Source: Treponema medium (GTDB taxonomy: Bacteria; Spirochaetota; Spirochaetia; Treponematales; Treponemataceae). Taken from it: DNA of 64,000 bases. Below, one piece after another: positions 28,310 through 36,928 of this stretch. The position numbers and the translations under genes are program-made. The notes under the pieces were generated by a model. The model saw only the letters and a program-made list of their open reading frames with translations, did not search any database and had not been told where the DNA came from. Numbering within the stretch: position 1 is the stretch's first letter; every line of letters begins with the position of its first letter. The stretch lies in contig NZ_CP031393.1 in NCBI RefSeq assembly GCF_017161265.1, positions 2,418,001-2,482,000 on the forward strand. The letters are read 5' to 3'.

Positions 28310-29479
28310 ATGTTAGTAAGATATACTCGAAATAGTACAGATAAAAAGCTATCAAAAGCGCTTATATATACGGCAACGGAACACTCCATCGATCCCCGTA
28401 AGGTGGATAGCGAGGCTATCCGCATCATCAGTGGGCTGCAAAATGCAGGTTATGAGGCTTACATTGTCGGCGGCGCTGTCCGGGATTTGCTGATCGGAAA
28501 AACACCGAAAGACTTCGATATTGCGACATCGGCGAAACCAGCCCGTATCCGTAAGATTTTTAAAAATTCTCGGCTCATCGGAAAACGATTCCGCTTGGTG
28601 CATGTTTTTTACGGTTCTAAAATATATGAGGTCTCTACTTTTCGTTCGTTGGAGGAAGGTTCCGTCGGCAACACTTTCGGTACTATCGACGAAGATGTAC
28701 GGCGCCGCGACTTCACTTTAAATGCGCTCTACTATGATCCGATAAAAAACATTATTGTCGATTATGTCGGCGGCGTAGAGGATATCCGCAAAAAGCGATT
28801 ACACCCGATTATCAATCTTTCACACATTTTTGCAGAAGATCCGGTGCGAATGATCCGCGCTGTCAAATACGCGACCATCACCGGCGCTGAAATCCCGCTG
28901 CTGCTCCGCTACCGCATTCATCGCGATGCACCGCTCATTGAATATACGTCACCATCCCGTTTAACCGAGGAGATATGCAAAATCCTGATGAGTGGTCATG
29001 CGGCAGAAATTTTTACAATGCTGCTGCATTACCAGCTCTTTCTCTATTTACAACCTTCGGCATTTTCGTTTATCGAGGATTCACCTCATTTTTCCGAACA
29101 CTATTTTGCAAGTATGAAAGAGCTTGACGGATTAATTGCCGAACACAAGATTCAACGGCAAGGACAGGCGTTGGTATACCTCATCCGTGATTTTTTACAG
29201 CTGATCACCAACTGGGAAGGAGAACCGCGAGCTGTTTATAAAGCGGTATATGCCGATTGCCGACATTTTGTACTACCGATGAACCCGCAACGGACAGAAC
29301 TTGAATATGCAGTAAAATACTGCCTCAGAAAAGGCGGTTTGGATATACGTCTTACCGGCACCACTAAGGCAAAAGAAGCCCCAAAACGCCGCCCACGCGG
29401 AGCCGCACGGCAAAATCCTGCTGCAAAGCAGAAGGGGATGTCTCAAAAGTCGATTACTCTTTCGCCATCCCCAGCGTAA
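28310..29479 (+). CDS. pcnB: Poly(A) polymerase / CCA-adding enzyme family protein
   Basis: 389 residues. The class II nucleotidyltransferase core is clear: VGGAVRDLLIGKTPKDFDIAT (the GG and DxD metal site), then RRRDFTLNALYYD and an IRAVKYA helix. The order and the IGKRFRLVHVFYG segment fit PcnB-type poly(A) polymerases, which add 3' poly(A) to RNA and promote decay; CCA-adding activity cannot be excluded by eye. The C-terminal 40 residues are basic and low-complexity (KEAPKRRPRGAARQNPAAKQKG), as in PcnB. The ATG at 28310 has no good ribosome site. The gene is divergent from pulA and convergent with the TRAP permease gene. Confidence 0.85.
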   Translation: MLVRYTRNSTDKKLSKALIYTATEHSIDPRKVDSEAIRIISGLQNAGYEAYIVGGAVRDLLIGKTPKDFDIATSAKPARIRKIFKNSRLIGKRFRLVHVFYGSKIYEVSTFRSLEEGSVGNTFGTIDEDVRRRDFTLNALYYDPIKNIIVDYVGGVEDIRKKRLHPIINLSHIFAEDPVRMIRAVKYATITGAEIPLLLRYRIHRDAPLIEYTSPSRLTEEICKILMSGHAAEIFTMLLHYQLFLYLQPSAFSFIEDSPHFSEHYFASMKELDGLIAEHKIQRQGQALVYLIRDFLQLITNWEGEPRAVYKAVYADCRHFVLPMNPQRTELEYAVKYCLRKGGLDIRLTGTTKAKEAPKRRPRGAARQNPAAKQKGMSQKSITLSPSPA

Positions 29480-29499
29480 TTTCAAACCAGCATCTTCTC

Positions 29500-31326
29500 C
29501 TACCGAAGCAAAGCGGTAGTTAACCACGGAATATAGGTAACCAGCAACAAAATAATACTTTGAATGCCAAGAAAGGGGAGAATATTCTTTACTATCTTGA
29601 TAACCGGTTTATTGAATGTATAACTTGCAATAAACAAGTCCATTCCAATCGGAGGTGTTAGAAAGCCGAGCGCGAGATTCATAAGGAAAATAACGCTGGT
29701 ATGTATGGGATGAATACCAAAGGATTCGGCAATCGGCATAATAAGTGGCGACACCACCAAAATGGCAGAGTATAAATCCATAATACAGCCGACAAAAATC
29801 AGTAGTACATTTAACAGCAGCAAAAATATGTACTTTGAGTGTATATACGTCTGCACAATATCAGTTAGAATTGCCGGTATGTTTGCATCAATTAAATAAT
29901 AGGCCAATCCCTTCGCCGCACCGATGATAATGAGAACTCCGCCCGCAACAGGAATACTTTTCAATATAAAAGCAGCAGCCGTTTTCCATGAAAAATCGCG
30001 GCGGATCATAACTTCCAATACGCAAGTATAAAGCACGGTGAAAGCAGCGGTTTGAAGGAGTGAGAAAAGCCCTGAAAAATAGAGGACGATAATAAAAATC
30101 GGCAACAACAGCTCAAAAAAACTGCCGCAGAAGGCTCTTTTCAATATAGCCCATGAAAACGGTATCCGCGCTTTTGAACGATCCCGTATTACACCGATGA
30201 CAATCATCGACAGCGTAAGCAAGAGCCCCGGAAAGATTGCTCCTTTAAATACGTCGAAGATATCAATGGTCATAATATTGGTTACGCCGAAGATGATAAT
30301 TGCCATACTGGGCGGGAAAAGGATACCAAGCGATCCGGAAGCGGTAATAAGCGATTCGGAGTCATCTTTCGAATAGCCGTTTCCGGTTAAAATAACACTG
30401 ATAAGCGGACCGAGCGCTAAAATAGTTACACCCGACGCACCGGTAAAAGTTGTAAAAAAAGTAAGCACAAGTACGGAGGCAATAACTACTCCGCCTCTAA
30501 TCCAACCGACACTGTTGCGGACAAGTTCCATTAACCGCTTACCGGCGCTTCCTTCCGCGAGCAAACAGCCTGCAATGGTAAAGAGCGGAATTGCCGCGAT
30601 GCTTGTATCCGTTAAAATATGATACATTTCCAGCGGGATCACATCGACATATCCGCCCCCTTGACTGAATGCCGTATACGTAATTCCGAGCAATACGATA
30701 AAAAGCGGTAATCCGAAAAGTGCCGCAGCAATAAGTACCAGAATGAGCGGCAACAGTAACGGAGCGCTCAAAGACTGCCAAAATGAGGCATAAGTTGTAA
30801 AAAACGGGATATCCTTCTCTAAAAGCGTATAGAGGATAACAGCAATCGAACCGCAGCTGATAAATAAACCGCCGGCAAGTCCTACCAAAGAGGACACAAG
30901 CGAACCGCGCTTTTTAAAACATAAAAAGAGCTGGGCAAAAAACATCAACGGCAGCGCGCCAAAGATAAACCGTACCGGCACTCCCCATAAAAGATCCGAA
31001 GGATCTATTACCACTAAGATATTCGGAAAACAAGCAAAAAAAATTGCTGTAAGAACGGCTGTCGTTATACCGTTATTGATTTGACTGACGACGGTTTTCA
31101 GCCCAGCGGATAATTTAAGGTTAAAAACCTCGATATTCAACTGTTTGTGATCTGCGCTGGTTATCATTCCTGCAAAACACGCAAAAATAAAAACAACATG
31201 AATAATCAGCCGCTCTCCGTCCAGTACCGGAACACCGCCGATGTCACTGATGAAAAAAAACACCATCGGCAGTATAACCAATATACCGACCAAAAAAAGT
31301 ACAAATACGTTGACAGTCTTTCTCAT
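29500..31326 (-). CDS. TRAP transporter fused small and large permease (TatQ-M type)
   Basis: 608 residues, highly hydrophobic. The first ~170 residues form a DctQ-like four-helix domain (FVLFLVGILVILPMVFFFI...HKQLNIEVFNL). The rest is a DctM large permease (about 12 helices; IPLFTIAGCLLAEGSAGKRLMELV, GASGVTILALGPLI, GSLGILFPPSMAIIIFGV), part of the ion transporter superfamily. The fused QM form is the one of the treponemal TatT-TatP-TatQM transporter (Tp0956-Tp0958), a TRAP system with a TPR lipoprotein partner, thought to import a hydrophobic or organic-acid ligand. It follows the binding-protein gene after 15 bp; because that gene is broken, the permease may now be idle. Confidence 0.9.
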   Translation of the reverse strand: MRKTVNVFVLFLVGILVILPMVFFFISDIGGVPVLDGERLIIHVVFIFACFAGMITSADHKQLNIEVFNLKLSAGLKTVVSQINNGITTAVLTAIFFACFPNILVVIDPSDLLWGVPVRFIFGALPLMFFAQLFLCFKKRGSLVSSLVGLAGGLFISCGSIAVILYTLLEKDIPFFTTYASFWQSLSAPLLLPLILVLIAAALFGLPLFIVLLGITYTAFSQGGGYVDVIPLEMYHILTDTSIAAIPLFTIAGCLLAEGSAGKRLMELVRNSVGWIRGGVVIASVLVLTFFTTFTGASGVTILALGPLISVILTGNGYSKDDSESLITASGSLGILFPPSMAIIIFGVTNIMTIDIFDVFKGAIFPGLLLTLSMIVIGVIRDRSKARIPFSWAILKRAFCGSFFELLLPIFIIVLYFSGLFSLLQTAAFTVLYTCVLEVMIRRDFSWKTAAAFILKSIPVAGGVLIIIGAAKGLAYYLIDANIPAILTDIVQTYIHSKYIFLLLLNVLLIFVGCIMDLYSAILVVSPLIMPIAESFGIHPIHTSVIFLMNLALGFLTPPIGMDLFIASYTFNKPVIKIVKNILPFLGIQSIILLLVTYIPWLTTALLR

Positions 31327-31341
31327 ATCGTTATCGTACGG

Positions 31342-32557
31342 TTATTTACGCATTGGAGCGACGAGTTTTTGAATATTTTGATACATATTCATATCAAATG
31401 CATTCGGAAAAGCCCGATGGATATCGCTAATATTCATACTAAACTCTTCTTCCCATTTTTTAAGCTCTTCTTTAGAAAGACGAATCATCGTAACACCAGC
31501 TGCTTCCATTTTATGTACGCAGTCAGCATCCGAATCATCAAGCGCATTATTAAGACGCTGGCGGGCAGGGATTCCGCATTATAAGCTTTTGTAGATAAAA
31601 TTCAGTGAAACCACTGCTATACGTAACAAAAAACCAAGTTTTTAATCGTAAAAAAGGCTTCATACCTTCAAGTGTAAAGACTTTTCTATGGTTTAGAACA
31701 TAGATTTCATGTGTTTTTATTTATAATGCGGAATCCCTGCGCTGGCGGGCTTTTTCCATTGCTTCTTTCATAGCGGCATGGTACTTTTTAGGAATTTTTT
31801 CCCATGAAGCTTTTGAAATAACGAAACCGGCCATAATGGGGCACAGTTTTGTATCAAGCGCATAACTAATATCCTTGTAATATCCTGCTGCATAGGTCAA
31901 AAGATGTACGGCAAAAAAGCCGCTGATGCCGTTCTTACTTTTCAGCAATTGAGAGAATTTTTGAGCAGGAACATCAGTCACATTAAAACCGCTCAGTTTA
32001 AAACTATCGCTTAAAATAGGGCTATCCAAGCCTGCAACCGCTAATTTTATTTTCTTTAATTCTCCGAGTGTTTTGTAAGGTTCTTTCGTATAAAAAGAGA
32101 GCCATCCGACATTTGACCATGCAATTAACTCATAACCGGCTGCATTAATTCTTGATTCGATTTTATTACCGTATACGCTGAGCGCTTTGTCGAGTTCTTG
32201 CTGATTTTGAAGCAAAAAAGGCAATGCGAGCGTATAGATGTAAGCATCGGGTACCAATTCATGTAAACCGATCATCGTAAATATTGCTCCATCTAACGGC
32301 GCCTGCTGTCCCGGACGCGCAGCTTTGAGTTTTTGAATACCCGCTTTTTCTCCGCCAAGAGTGGTCATATTATAGATTTTTACCGTTACCTGCCCATCGG
32401 TAATGCGATTCCATTCCTCGGCAACTTTTTTAAGCTCAATATCCCACGGGGAACGAGACGGAGCAACGGTTGCAATCTTTAATACGATTTCTTCAGCGCC
32501 GACAAGAGCCGTTGAGATAATAAATAGGGTAACAAATAGTGTCAAAAATTTTCTCAC
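31342..32557 (-). pseudogene. TRAP substrate-binding protein (TatP/DctP-like), split by a MITE
   Basis: Start ATG 32557 with signal peptide (MRKFLTLFVTLFIISTALVGAEE). The DctP fold follows (VLKIATVAPSRSPWDIELKKVA; the conserved Arg region). After residue ~272 (KARQR) a 174-bp MITE with a 10-bp duplication (CGCTGGCGGG) brings a stop. The last 70 codons, including IHRAFPNAFDMNMYQNIQ, resume beyond the element and end at 31342. Removing the element and one duplication rejoins KARQR to LNNALDDSDAD exactly. The protein should deliver substrate to the TatQ-M permease together with TatT. The truncated product lacks the last helices that close the ligand cleft, so function is doubtful. Confidence 0.92.
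31566..31739 (-). mobile_element. MITE copy 2, inside the TRAP binding-protein gene
   Basis: 174 bp with the same perfect 19-bp terminal repeats as copy 1 and, by eye, the same sequence base for base in opposite orientation. A 10-bp direct repeat CGCTGGCGGG flanks it at 31556-31565 and 31740-31749. Identity plus intact target duplications indicate very recent movement. Confidence 0.95.
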
Positions 32558-32593
32558 AGTATTTTCTCCTTATATAACCGATAGGATGATAAA

Positions 32594-33565
32594 CTAATCG
32601 CCTAGGAAATAATCACCTTTCATCTTTTGCAGCCAACGAGCTTTTTCTTGGCTGATAGTAATGGTGAGTTTATTGTTCGGCTGGGTTGTCGCATCAATTT
32701 CCAATGCTTTACGTAACGCTTCGTCGAATCCAACGCTGTCTTGCGCCGGAACGCAAAAAGACTGTGCATAGAGGACATACACCGACGGTCGCTGCCCGCC
32801 GCTCAGCTCAAGCGCTTTCCGATATGCGTCTTCCGCCTTGTCCGCCCCGCCGCCCAAGGAGTCAGGAGCCGCAGCATAAAAGGCCGCAAGCGTTTCCCAA
32901 ATAGCGCCATCGTTAAATGTAGGATAAAGTTCTACCGCCCGCTCAAGCATTGCTACAGCGCCCGGCACTGCAGCAAGTGCATCAGTATCCATTGGATCAA
33001 GCGAAAACGCCCCGAGGATACCACAGCCTGCCCAATACAGTGATTCAACATCGGCGACCCTACAGCGGGCAAGAAAAGCGGCGCCTGTATCTTCCATATA
33101 ATGAGCCATTGCTTCGGCAAACCCCTTATAAGCGCCATCAAGTGATTGCATCACATAATCTGCCCCGCGGAGATAAAATTTTTTTGCCCGCAAATATTCA
33201 AGATTCTTTTTTTGAAACTGCGTTTCAGGGATATAGTCGGCGGGCGTTTGGACGAAAGCGTTTGCATACATAATATAGAGAGAACCGGACATAACAGCTA
33301 AACCGCGGTGTTTGGGATTACTGAGGTGCAATATTTCATACGTTTTTAATACTGTCGGAAAAACCTCCGAAACCAGTTTTACATCATCTTCGCCGGTAAG
33401 CGCAGCCGCCGCATCAATCCCATCAGAAGCCTCAGTTTTCGGCGCAGGGAAAGGGGCAAGCGTATTTGCAATACCGTTAAATGCCATACGTTTAATGGAG
33501 CAACCGCTCACGAGCAGGAACAACCCCGCTACACAAATATATATTTTTTTTAGAGTTACAGTCAT
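32594..33565 (-). CDS. tatT: TRAP-associated TPR lipoprotein TatT
   Basis: 323 residues with a lipobox (LFLLVSGCSIKRM, Cys22). The mature protein is all-helical, with TPR-like repeats (AYKGFAEAMAHYME; LERAVELYPTFNDGAIWETLAAFYAA; AEDAYRKALELSG). In T. pallidum the homologue Tp0956 (TatT) is a trimeric periplasmic lipoprotein that binds the TRAP substrate-binding protein TatP; here 'Tat' means tetratricopeptide-associated TRAP, not twin-arginine. It lies between the small upstream gene and the split tatP gene, in one operon. Confidence 0.9.
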   Translation of the reverse strand: MTVTLKKIYICVAGLFLLVSGCSIKRMAFNGIANTLAPFPAPKTEASDGIDAAAALTGEDDVKLVSEVFPTVLKTYEILHLSNPKHRGLAVMSGSLYIMYANAFVQTPADYIPETQFQKKNLEYLRAKKFYLRGADYVMQSLDGAYKGFAEAMAHYMEDTGAAFLARCRVADVESLYWAGCGILGAFSLDPMDTDALAAVPGAVAMLERAVELYPTFNDGAIWETLAAFYAAAPDSLGGGADKAEDAYRKALELSGGQRPSVYVLYAQSFCVPAQDSVGFDEALRKALEIDATTQPNNKLTITISQEKARWLQKMKGDYFLGD

Positions 33566-33589
33566 AAAAGGAGTCCTCTTTTTATGGTA

Positions 33590-33844
33590 TTAAATAGTGA
33601 ATTCTTTTCGCCATTGATGAATAAAGGCTTCATAAGCGGCAATAGTTGCGGAAAGTACGATTTGCTGTACGGAACTCCGCCCCTCGGCGTTGTTACCATC
33701 CAAAACGTATAACGAATCAAGAATACCTTGTATATCATCGATGGTGCAGCTCTCATCGGCAGCTCTCCGTCTGACAAGGAGCCGCGTCTCATCATCGAAA
33801 ACCTCTTGATACTTCTTATCTTCCCAGTCAACACTCTCGGACAT
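33590..33844 (-). CDS. Small acidic protein heading the TRAP operon
   Basis: 84 residues from ATG 33844 (MSESVDWEDKKYQEVF). Helical and acidic in its first half (DDETRLLVRRRAADESCTIDDIQGILDSLYVLDG), with a conserved-looking C-terminus (QQIVLSATIAAYEAFIHQWRKEF). It has no signal peptide. Position and size match the small gene preceding tatT in other treponemes (the Tp0955 position); its function is not known to me. A consensus promoter ends 8 bp before the ATG, so the mRNA may be leaderless. It is separated from tatT by 24 bp. Confidence 0.7.
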   Translation of the reverse strand: MSESVDWEDKKYQEVFDDETRLLVRRRAADESCTIDDIQGILDSLYVLDGNNAEGRSSVQQIVLSATIAAYEAFIHQWRKEFTI

Positions 33845-33851
33845 AAAGATG

Positions 33852-33880
33852 ATTATAGAATTTTTTATCGTTGAATGCAA
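33852..33880 (-). promoter_or_regulatory. Consensus-like promoter of the TRAP operon
   Basis: Minus strand TTGCAT (33875-33880), exactly 17 bp, TATAAT (33852-33857). The -10 box ends 7 nt before ATG 33844, so transcription should begin at about the start codon. The -35 box overlaps the end of a 126-bp palindromic element by two bases. Confidence 0.65.
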
Positions 33881-34004
33881 TAGACCTATTCGATAACTGC
33901 GTTTTCGAATAGGTCGACGAGTTCTAAATCGTACAAATAGCACGATTTAGAACATCGCATTTCAAGGTAACCTGTTCCGAAACGGAAGTTTCCGCACAGG
34001 TTTA
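33879..34004 (-). repeat. 126-bp three-hairpin element, copy 2
   Basis: Inverse copy of 25907-26032, same length, about ten differences. The third hairpin is CCTATTCG/CGAATAGG here but CCTGTTCG/CGAACAGG in copy 1, a base-pair-preserving double change. It sits just upstream of the TRAP operon promoter. Confidence 0.85.
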
Positions 34005-34060
34005 ATATGATAACAAAGGCAAAATAGGACAATCACTCCGACCGTTTTAATCCCCGCAAA

Positions 34061-34345
34061 ATCAACAACCCCGACGCGGTTTGTGAGTATTGCTCAACAT
34101 TTCGCATTGTATGTGCGATCCGGCACGGATGCCGGCGATTTCAAGCAGAAACGAGTTATGTCAATTTACAACGTCCGTGTTGTAAATTGCCTTGCAAGTT
34201 TTACAAAAAGAAGTTTTTTGTAAAACATCGTTTCTACTTAACACGCCCACCATCCGTGGCGGTACTGAACAAAAACTCGCAGTCAACGATGTACAAGGAG
34301 GTACATCGTTGACGAGGTGGTTGCAGTCGGCTTTCCGTTTTTGGA
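34061..34345 (+). repeat. Composite palindromic cassette in a gene-free gap
   Basis: No gene between 34005 and 34372. It begins ATCAACAACCCCGACGC, like the 118-bp element, and contains GGCACGGATGCC; a hairpin CAATTTACAAC-GTCCGT-GTTGTAAATTG (34162-34189); GTTTTACAAAAA/TTTTTGTAAAAC (34198-34226); CCATCCGTGGCGGTACTGAA (34250-34269); and GTACATCGTTGACGAGGTGGTTGCAGTCGGCTTT-like text (to 34334) that matches the second half of the 118-bp element. It looks like that element with extra hairpins inserted. Confidence 0.75.
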
Positions 34346-34372
34346 TAGCCTCACAGAGATCAATCGGATGAA

Positions 34373-35677
34373 TTAGGCATCCGCTTGATTTGACGTCTGG
34401 TATTTTTCTTCCTGCCGTGAAACGATGAGTGTACCCACAACATCGCCCGTTACATTGATACAGGTTCTTCCCATATCAAGCAGCGCATCAATTCCGAGAA
34501 TCATAGCATAAGCAGCCGCTACAGCCGAACCTTCAGTAAGTTTTAAGCCGCAAGAATCAAGTACCATCAGAAGCATAATAGCACCCGATCCCGGAACGCC
34601 CGCAGTGCCGACCGCTGCCAACGTTGCCGTAAGCACAACGGTAACCTGCTGTGAAATACTCAGCGGAGAACCGATTGCATAACCGATAAACATCGCACAA
34701 ACACCGAGGTAGATGGCGGTACCGTTCATATTAATTGTCGCACCGAGCGGCAGTGTAAACGAAGAAATACTGCGCGGAACTGCCAAATTTTCTTCTGCTA
34801 CACGCATGGTAACCGGCAATGTCCCTGACGATGAACGGGTAACGAAAGCGGTAATCATAATCTCACGAATTTTTTTGAAAAAATCGATTGGAGAAATTTT
34901 TGATATAGCAAGGATGGTGCCATACACTGCCACCGTTTGTACCACAAAACCAAGATAGGCGCAGAGTGTTACCATTAAAAGAGGCCCTATTGCCTGCGGT
35001 CCTTGTTGGGCAAATACGATCGAAATTAAAACAAATACGCCGATCGGTGCATATTGCATAATTCCACCAACGATTTTATACATTGCCTCTGCCGCTCCGT
35101 TGCAGCCATAAAACACAGTATCACCGCTTTTACGAAGCAATTCGTCTTTGGAGCTGCGTACAAAAGAAACGGCAAAACCGAACAGCATTGCAAATAATAT
35201 GATAGGTAGCATATCCCCTTGAGCCAACGCCTCCATCGGATTGGTCGGGATCATTTTTAAAAGAATTTGATTCATTGCAGGCGCTTCGCTGATCTTCGCC
35301 TTTGCAGCTGCCGAACCGATAACCGAAAAACCGAAACCGGGGCGCAGTAAGTTTGCAAACACAAGCCCGACAAATACGGCAAGAGCACTGGTCAGCAAAT
35401 AATAGAGAATGATTTTTACACCGATCCGTCCCAACTTTGCCGGTTCAATACTGGCTGAACCGCAGATAATTGAAAAGAATACGACCGGTACAACTATCAT
35501 TTTCAGTAATCGAATAAACACATCGCCGAAAAACTTCGTATATGCTACGTATGGCTGCACCGCATTGGGGAAGAAACCGAGTACAATACCGGTAATTGCG
35601 CCGAGTATCAGCGCTCCAAGGATTCGCCTTAACAAATTGGAATCCAGATACCGTTTTAGTACATTTTTTTTCATCAT
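34373..35677 (-). CDS. Dicarboxylate/amino acid:cation symporter
   Basis: 434 residues with eight transmembrane helices plus re-entrant loops. Family motifs are present: a Ser-rich re-entrant loop (FVTRSSSGTLPVTM), the NMNGTAIY motif (GATINMNGTAIYLGVCAMFI) and GVPGSGAIMLLMVLDSCGL, as in GltP/SstT/DctA transporters. It imports glutamate/aspartate, serine/threonine or C4-dicarboxylates with Na+ or H+; the substrate cannot be assigned. ATG 35677 follows AAAGGAGG. It is monocistronic, with a palindrome-rich gap downstream. Confidence 0.9.
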   Translation of the reverse strand: MMKKNVLKRYLDSNLLRRILGALILGAITGIVLGFFPNAVQPYVAYTKFFGDVFIRLLKMIVVPVVFFSIICGSASIEPAKLGRIGVKIILYYLLTSALAVFVGLVFANLLRPGFGFSVIGSAAAKAKISEAPAMNQILLKMIPTNPMEALAQGDMLPIILFAMLFGFAVSFVRSSKDELLRKSGDTVFYGCNGAAEAMYKIVGGIMQYAPIGVFVLISIVFAQQGPQAIGPLLMVTLCAYLGFVVQTVAVYGTILAISKISPIDFFKKIREIMITAFVTRSSSGTLPVTMRVAEENLAVPRSISSFTLPLGATINMNGTAIYLGVCAMFIGYAIGSPLSISQQVTVVLTATLAAVGTAGVPGSGAIMLLMVLDSCGLKLTEGSAVAAAYAMILGIDALLDMGRTCINVTGDVVGTLIVSRQEEKYQTSNQADA

Positions 35678-35915
35678 AGAGCCTCCTTTAATTACAGCGG
35701 GTTCGCTTTAAAAATCGAAAGATTTGAGAGCGTCCCGATAGTATGATTCTATTATACCCCCTGTCAGAGCTAAATGCAAACAAATTGTCATTCACAAGTG
35801 ACACAAATGCAGAATGTCCTTTGTAATTGAGAAAATCCGACCATCATTTTTTATCTTAATTCGTAGGGGAGGGAAAAATTACTATACACCGCATCGTGAT
35901 TTATTTGCAATCGCC

Positions 35916-36500
35916 TTATTTTGCCGGATGAATTCGATATATTTTTACGATTAGTATAAATCTTTGATAAGTCGAGAGCAAAGAGAAAAGTAAGAGAGTG
36001 ATATAAAAACCGTATCGGATGATAAAAAAGAGCGGCATCAAATATATCTTGCAGAGCACAATTACCGTAGGTAAAACATAAAATCCTATTGCCGTATACC
36101 GGCCGATACGGTCAAACATAAAAACATGAGATCGGTACTGCCCGCGTTTTATCAGTAGGGAGGTCAAGATAAATTCAAAGAGTTTTACGGTAATAAGAAT
36201 TAGCATCCAAACAGGTAAACAGCCCAAGCGGTACAGTGCGTAGGTTGAAGTCATAATATAGAAAAAGTCACAGATGACATCTGCTATTGCACCAAAGCTG
36301 CTTTGAACATGAAATGCACGGGCACATTTCCCATCCAAAAAATCGCTTACGGCAATACCCAAGAATAAGCAGAGATAATAAATGCCACGGATAGTTCCCG
36401 CTGTTATTTCCATATAAGCAAAGACGGATAACGGTATTCTGAATAATGTTAAACAAGTAATGAGCATAAACACTGCATATTTTTTTTCGATAGTATACAT
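35916..36500 (-). CDS. CDP-alcohol phosphatidyltransferase family protein
   Basis: 194 residues from ATG 36500 (AAAGGAAA 8 nt upstream; the open frame extends 26 codons further). It is a multi-helix membrane protein with the family motif DGxxARx8GxxxDxxxD: DGKCARAFHVQSSFGAIADVICD split over about residues 48-70. The enzyme transfers a phospho-alcohol from a CDP-linked donor to a second alcohol in phospholipid synthesis (PgsA/Pss-like); the substrates cannot be read from sequence. It stands alone, AT-rich compared with neighbours, next to an HTH remnant. Confidence 0.8.
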   Translation of the reverse strand: MYTIEKKYAVFMLITCLTLFRIPLSVFAYMEITAGTIRGIYYLCLFLGIAVSDFLDGKCARAFHVQSSFGAIADVICDFFYIMTSTYALYRLGCLPVWMLILITVKLFEFILTSLLIKRGQYRSHVFMFDRIGRYTAIGFYVLPTVIVLCKIYLMPLFFIIRYGFYITLLLFSLLSTYQRFILIVKIYRIHPAK

Positions 36501-36583
36501 ATTATATTTCCTTTTTTTAACGAGTATTTTTAAATATTTATTCATACTTATCATTGACGAATATGTCAACAATAGCATAGGAC

Positions 36584-36617
36584 ATCTTCTAAAAACTCGG
36601 TTAGATTTTTAGAAGAT
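36584..36617. repeat. TTCTAAAAA-type hairpin
   Basis: ATCTTCTAAAAA (36584-36595) and TTTTTAGAAGAT (36606-36617) form a 12-bp stem, followed by ACCCTG. Similar hairpins occur near 13506, 24627, 50382 and 63737. It overlaps the end of the HTH remnant and may terminate transcription. Confidence 0.6.
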
Positions 36618-36804
36618 ACCCTGTCGATATTCCCATTCCAAGACTGTCAAGATAAGCTATCAAAGTTGAAATTTTGATATCCTTGCGTTTTTCTATTTTT
36701 GAAACGGATGATTGCGTAAAATGTATCATTTCCGATTGATAAAAATTCAGCTTTGTTCCTCGTCTGCGCTCTGCGTCGGGATTGCTAATCATTACCAATA
36801 ACAA
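36601..36804 (-). pseudogene. XRE-type HTH regulator remnant
   Basis: Up to 67 residues. HFTQSSVSKIEKRKDIKISTLIAYLDSLGM is the second half of an XRE helix-turn-helix (recognition helix and tail), as in HigA-type antitoxins. The first half (ERRRGTKLNFYQSEMI) seems internally shortened, losing part of helices 1-2, and the C-terminus runs into a palindromic repeat. It is probably a degraded antitoxin or repressor; no toxin is next to it. Confidence 0.5.
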
Positions 36805-36928
36805 ATGTCATACGCCAATATGATATTGCACACCTTTTTTTAGATTGGACAAAAGTGTACAATACGCATATCTGAATTGATGGAAAGGAAAATGGTTGAT
36901 GGGACAGCCGAATCGGCGAGGAGAATGT

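Noticed and set aside
32594-33565. Twin-arginine translocase component because of the name TatT
   Set aside because: In treponemes TatT is a TPR lipoprotein of a TRAP transporter; there is no TatA/B/C homology.
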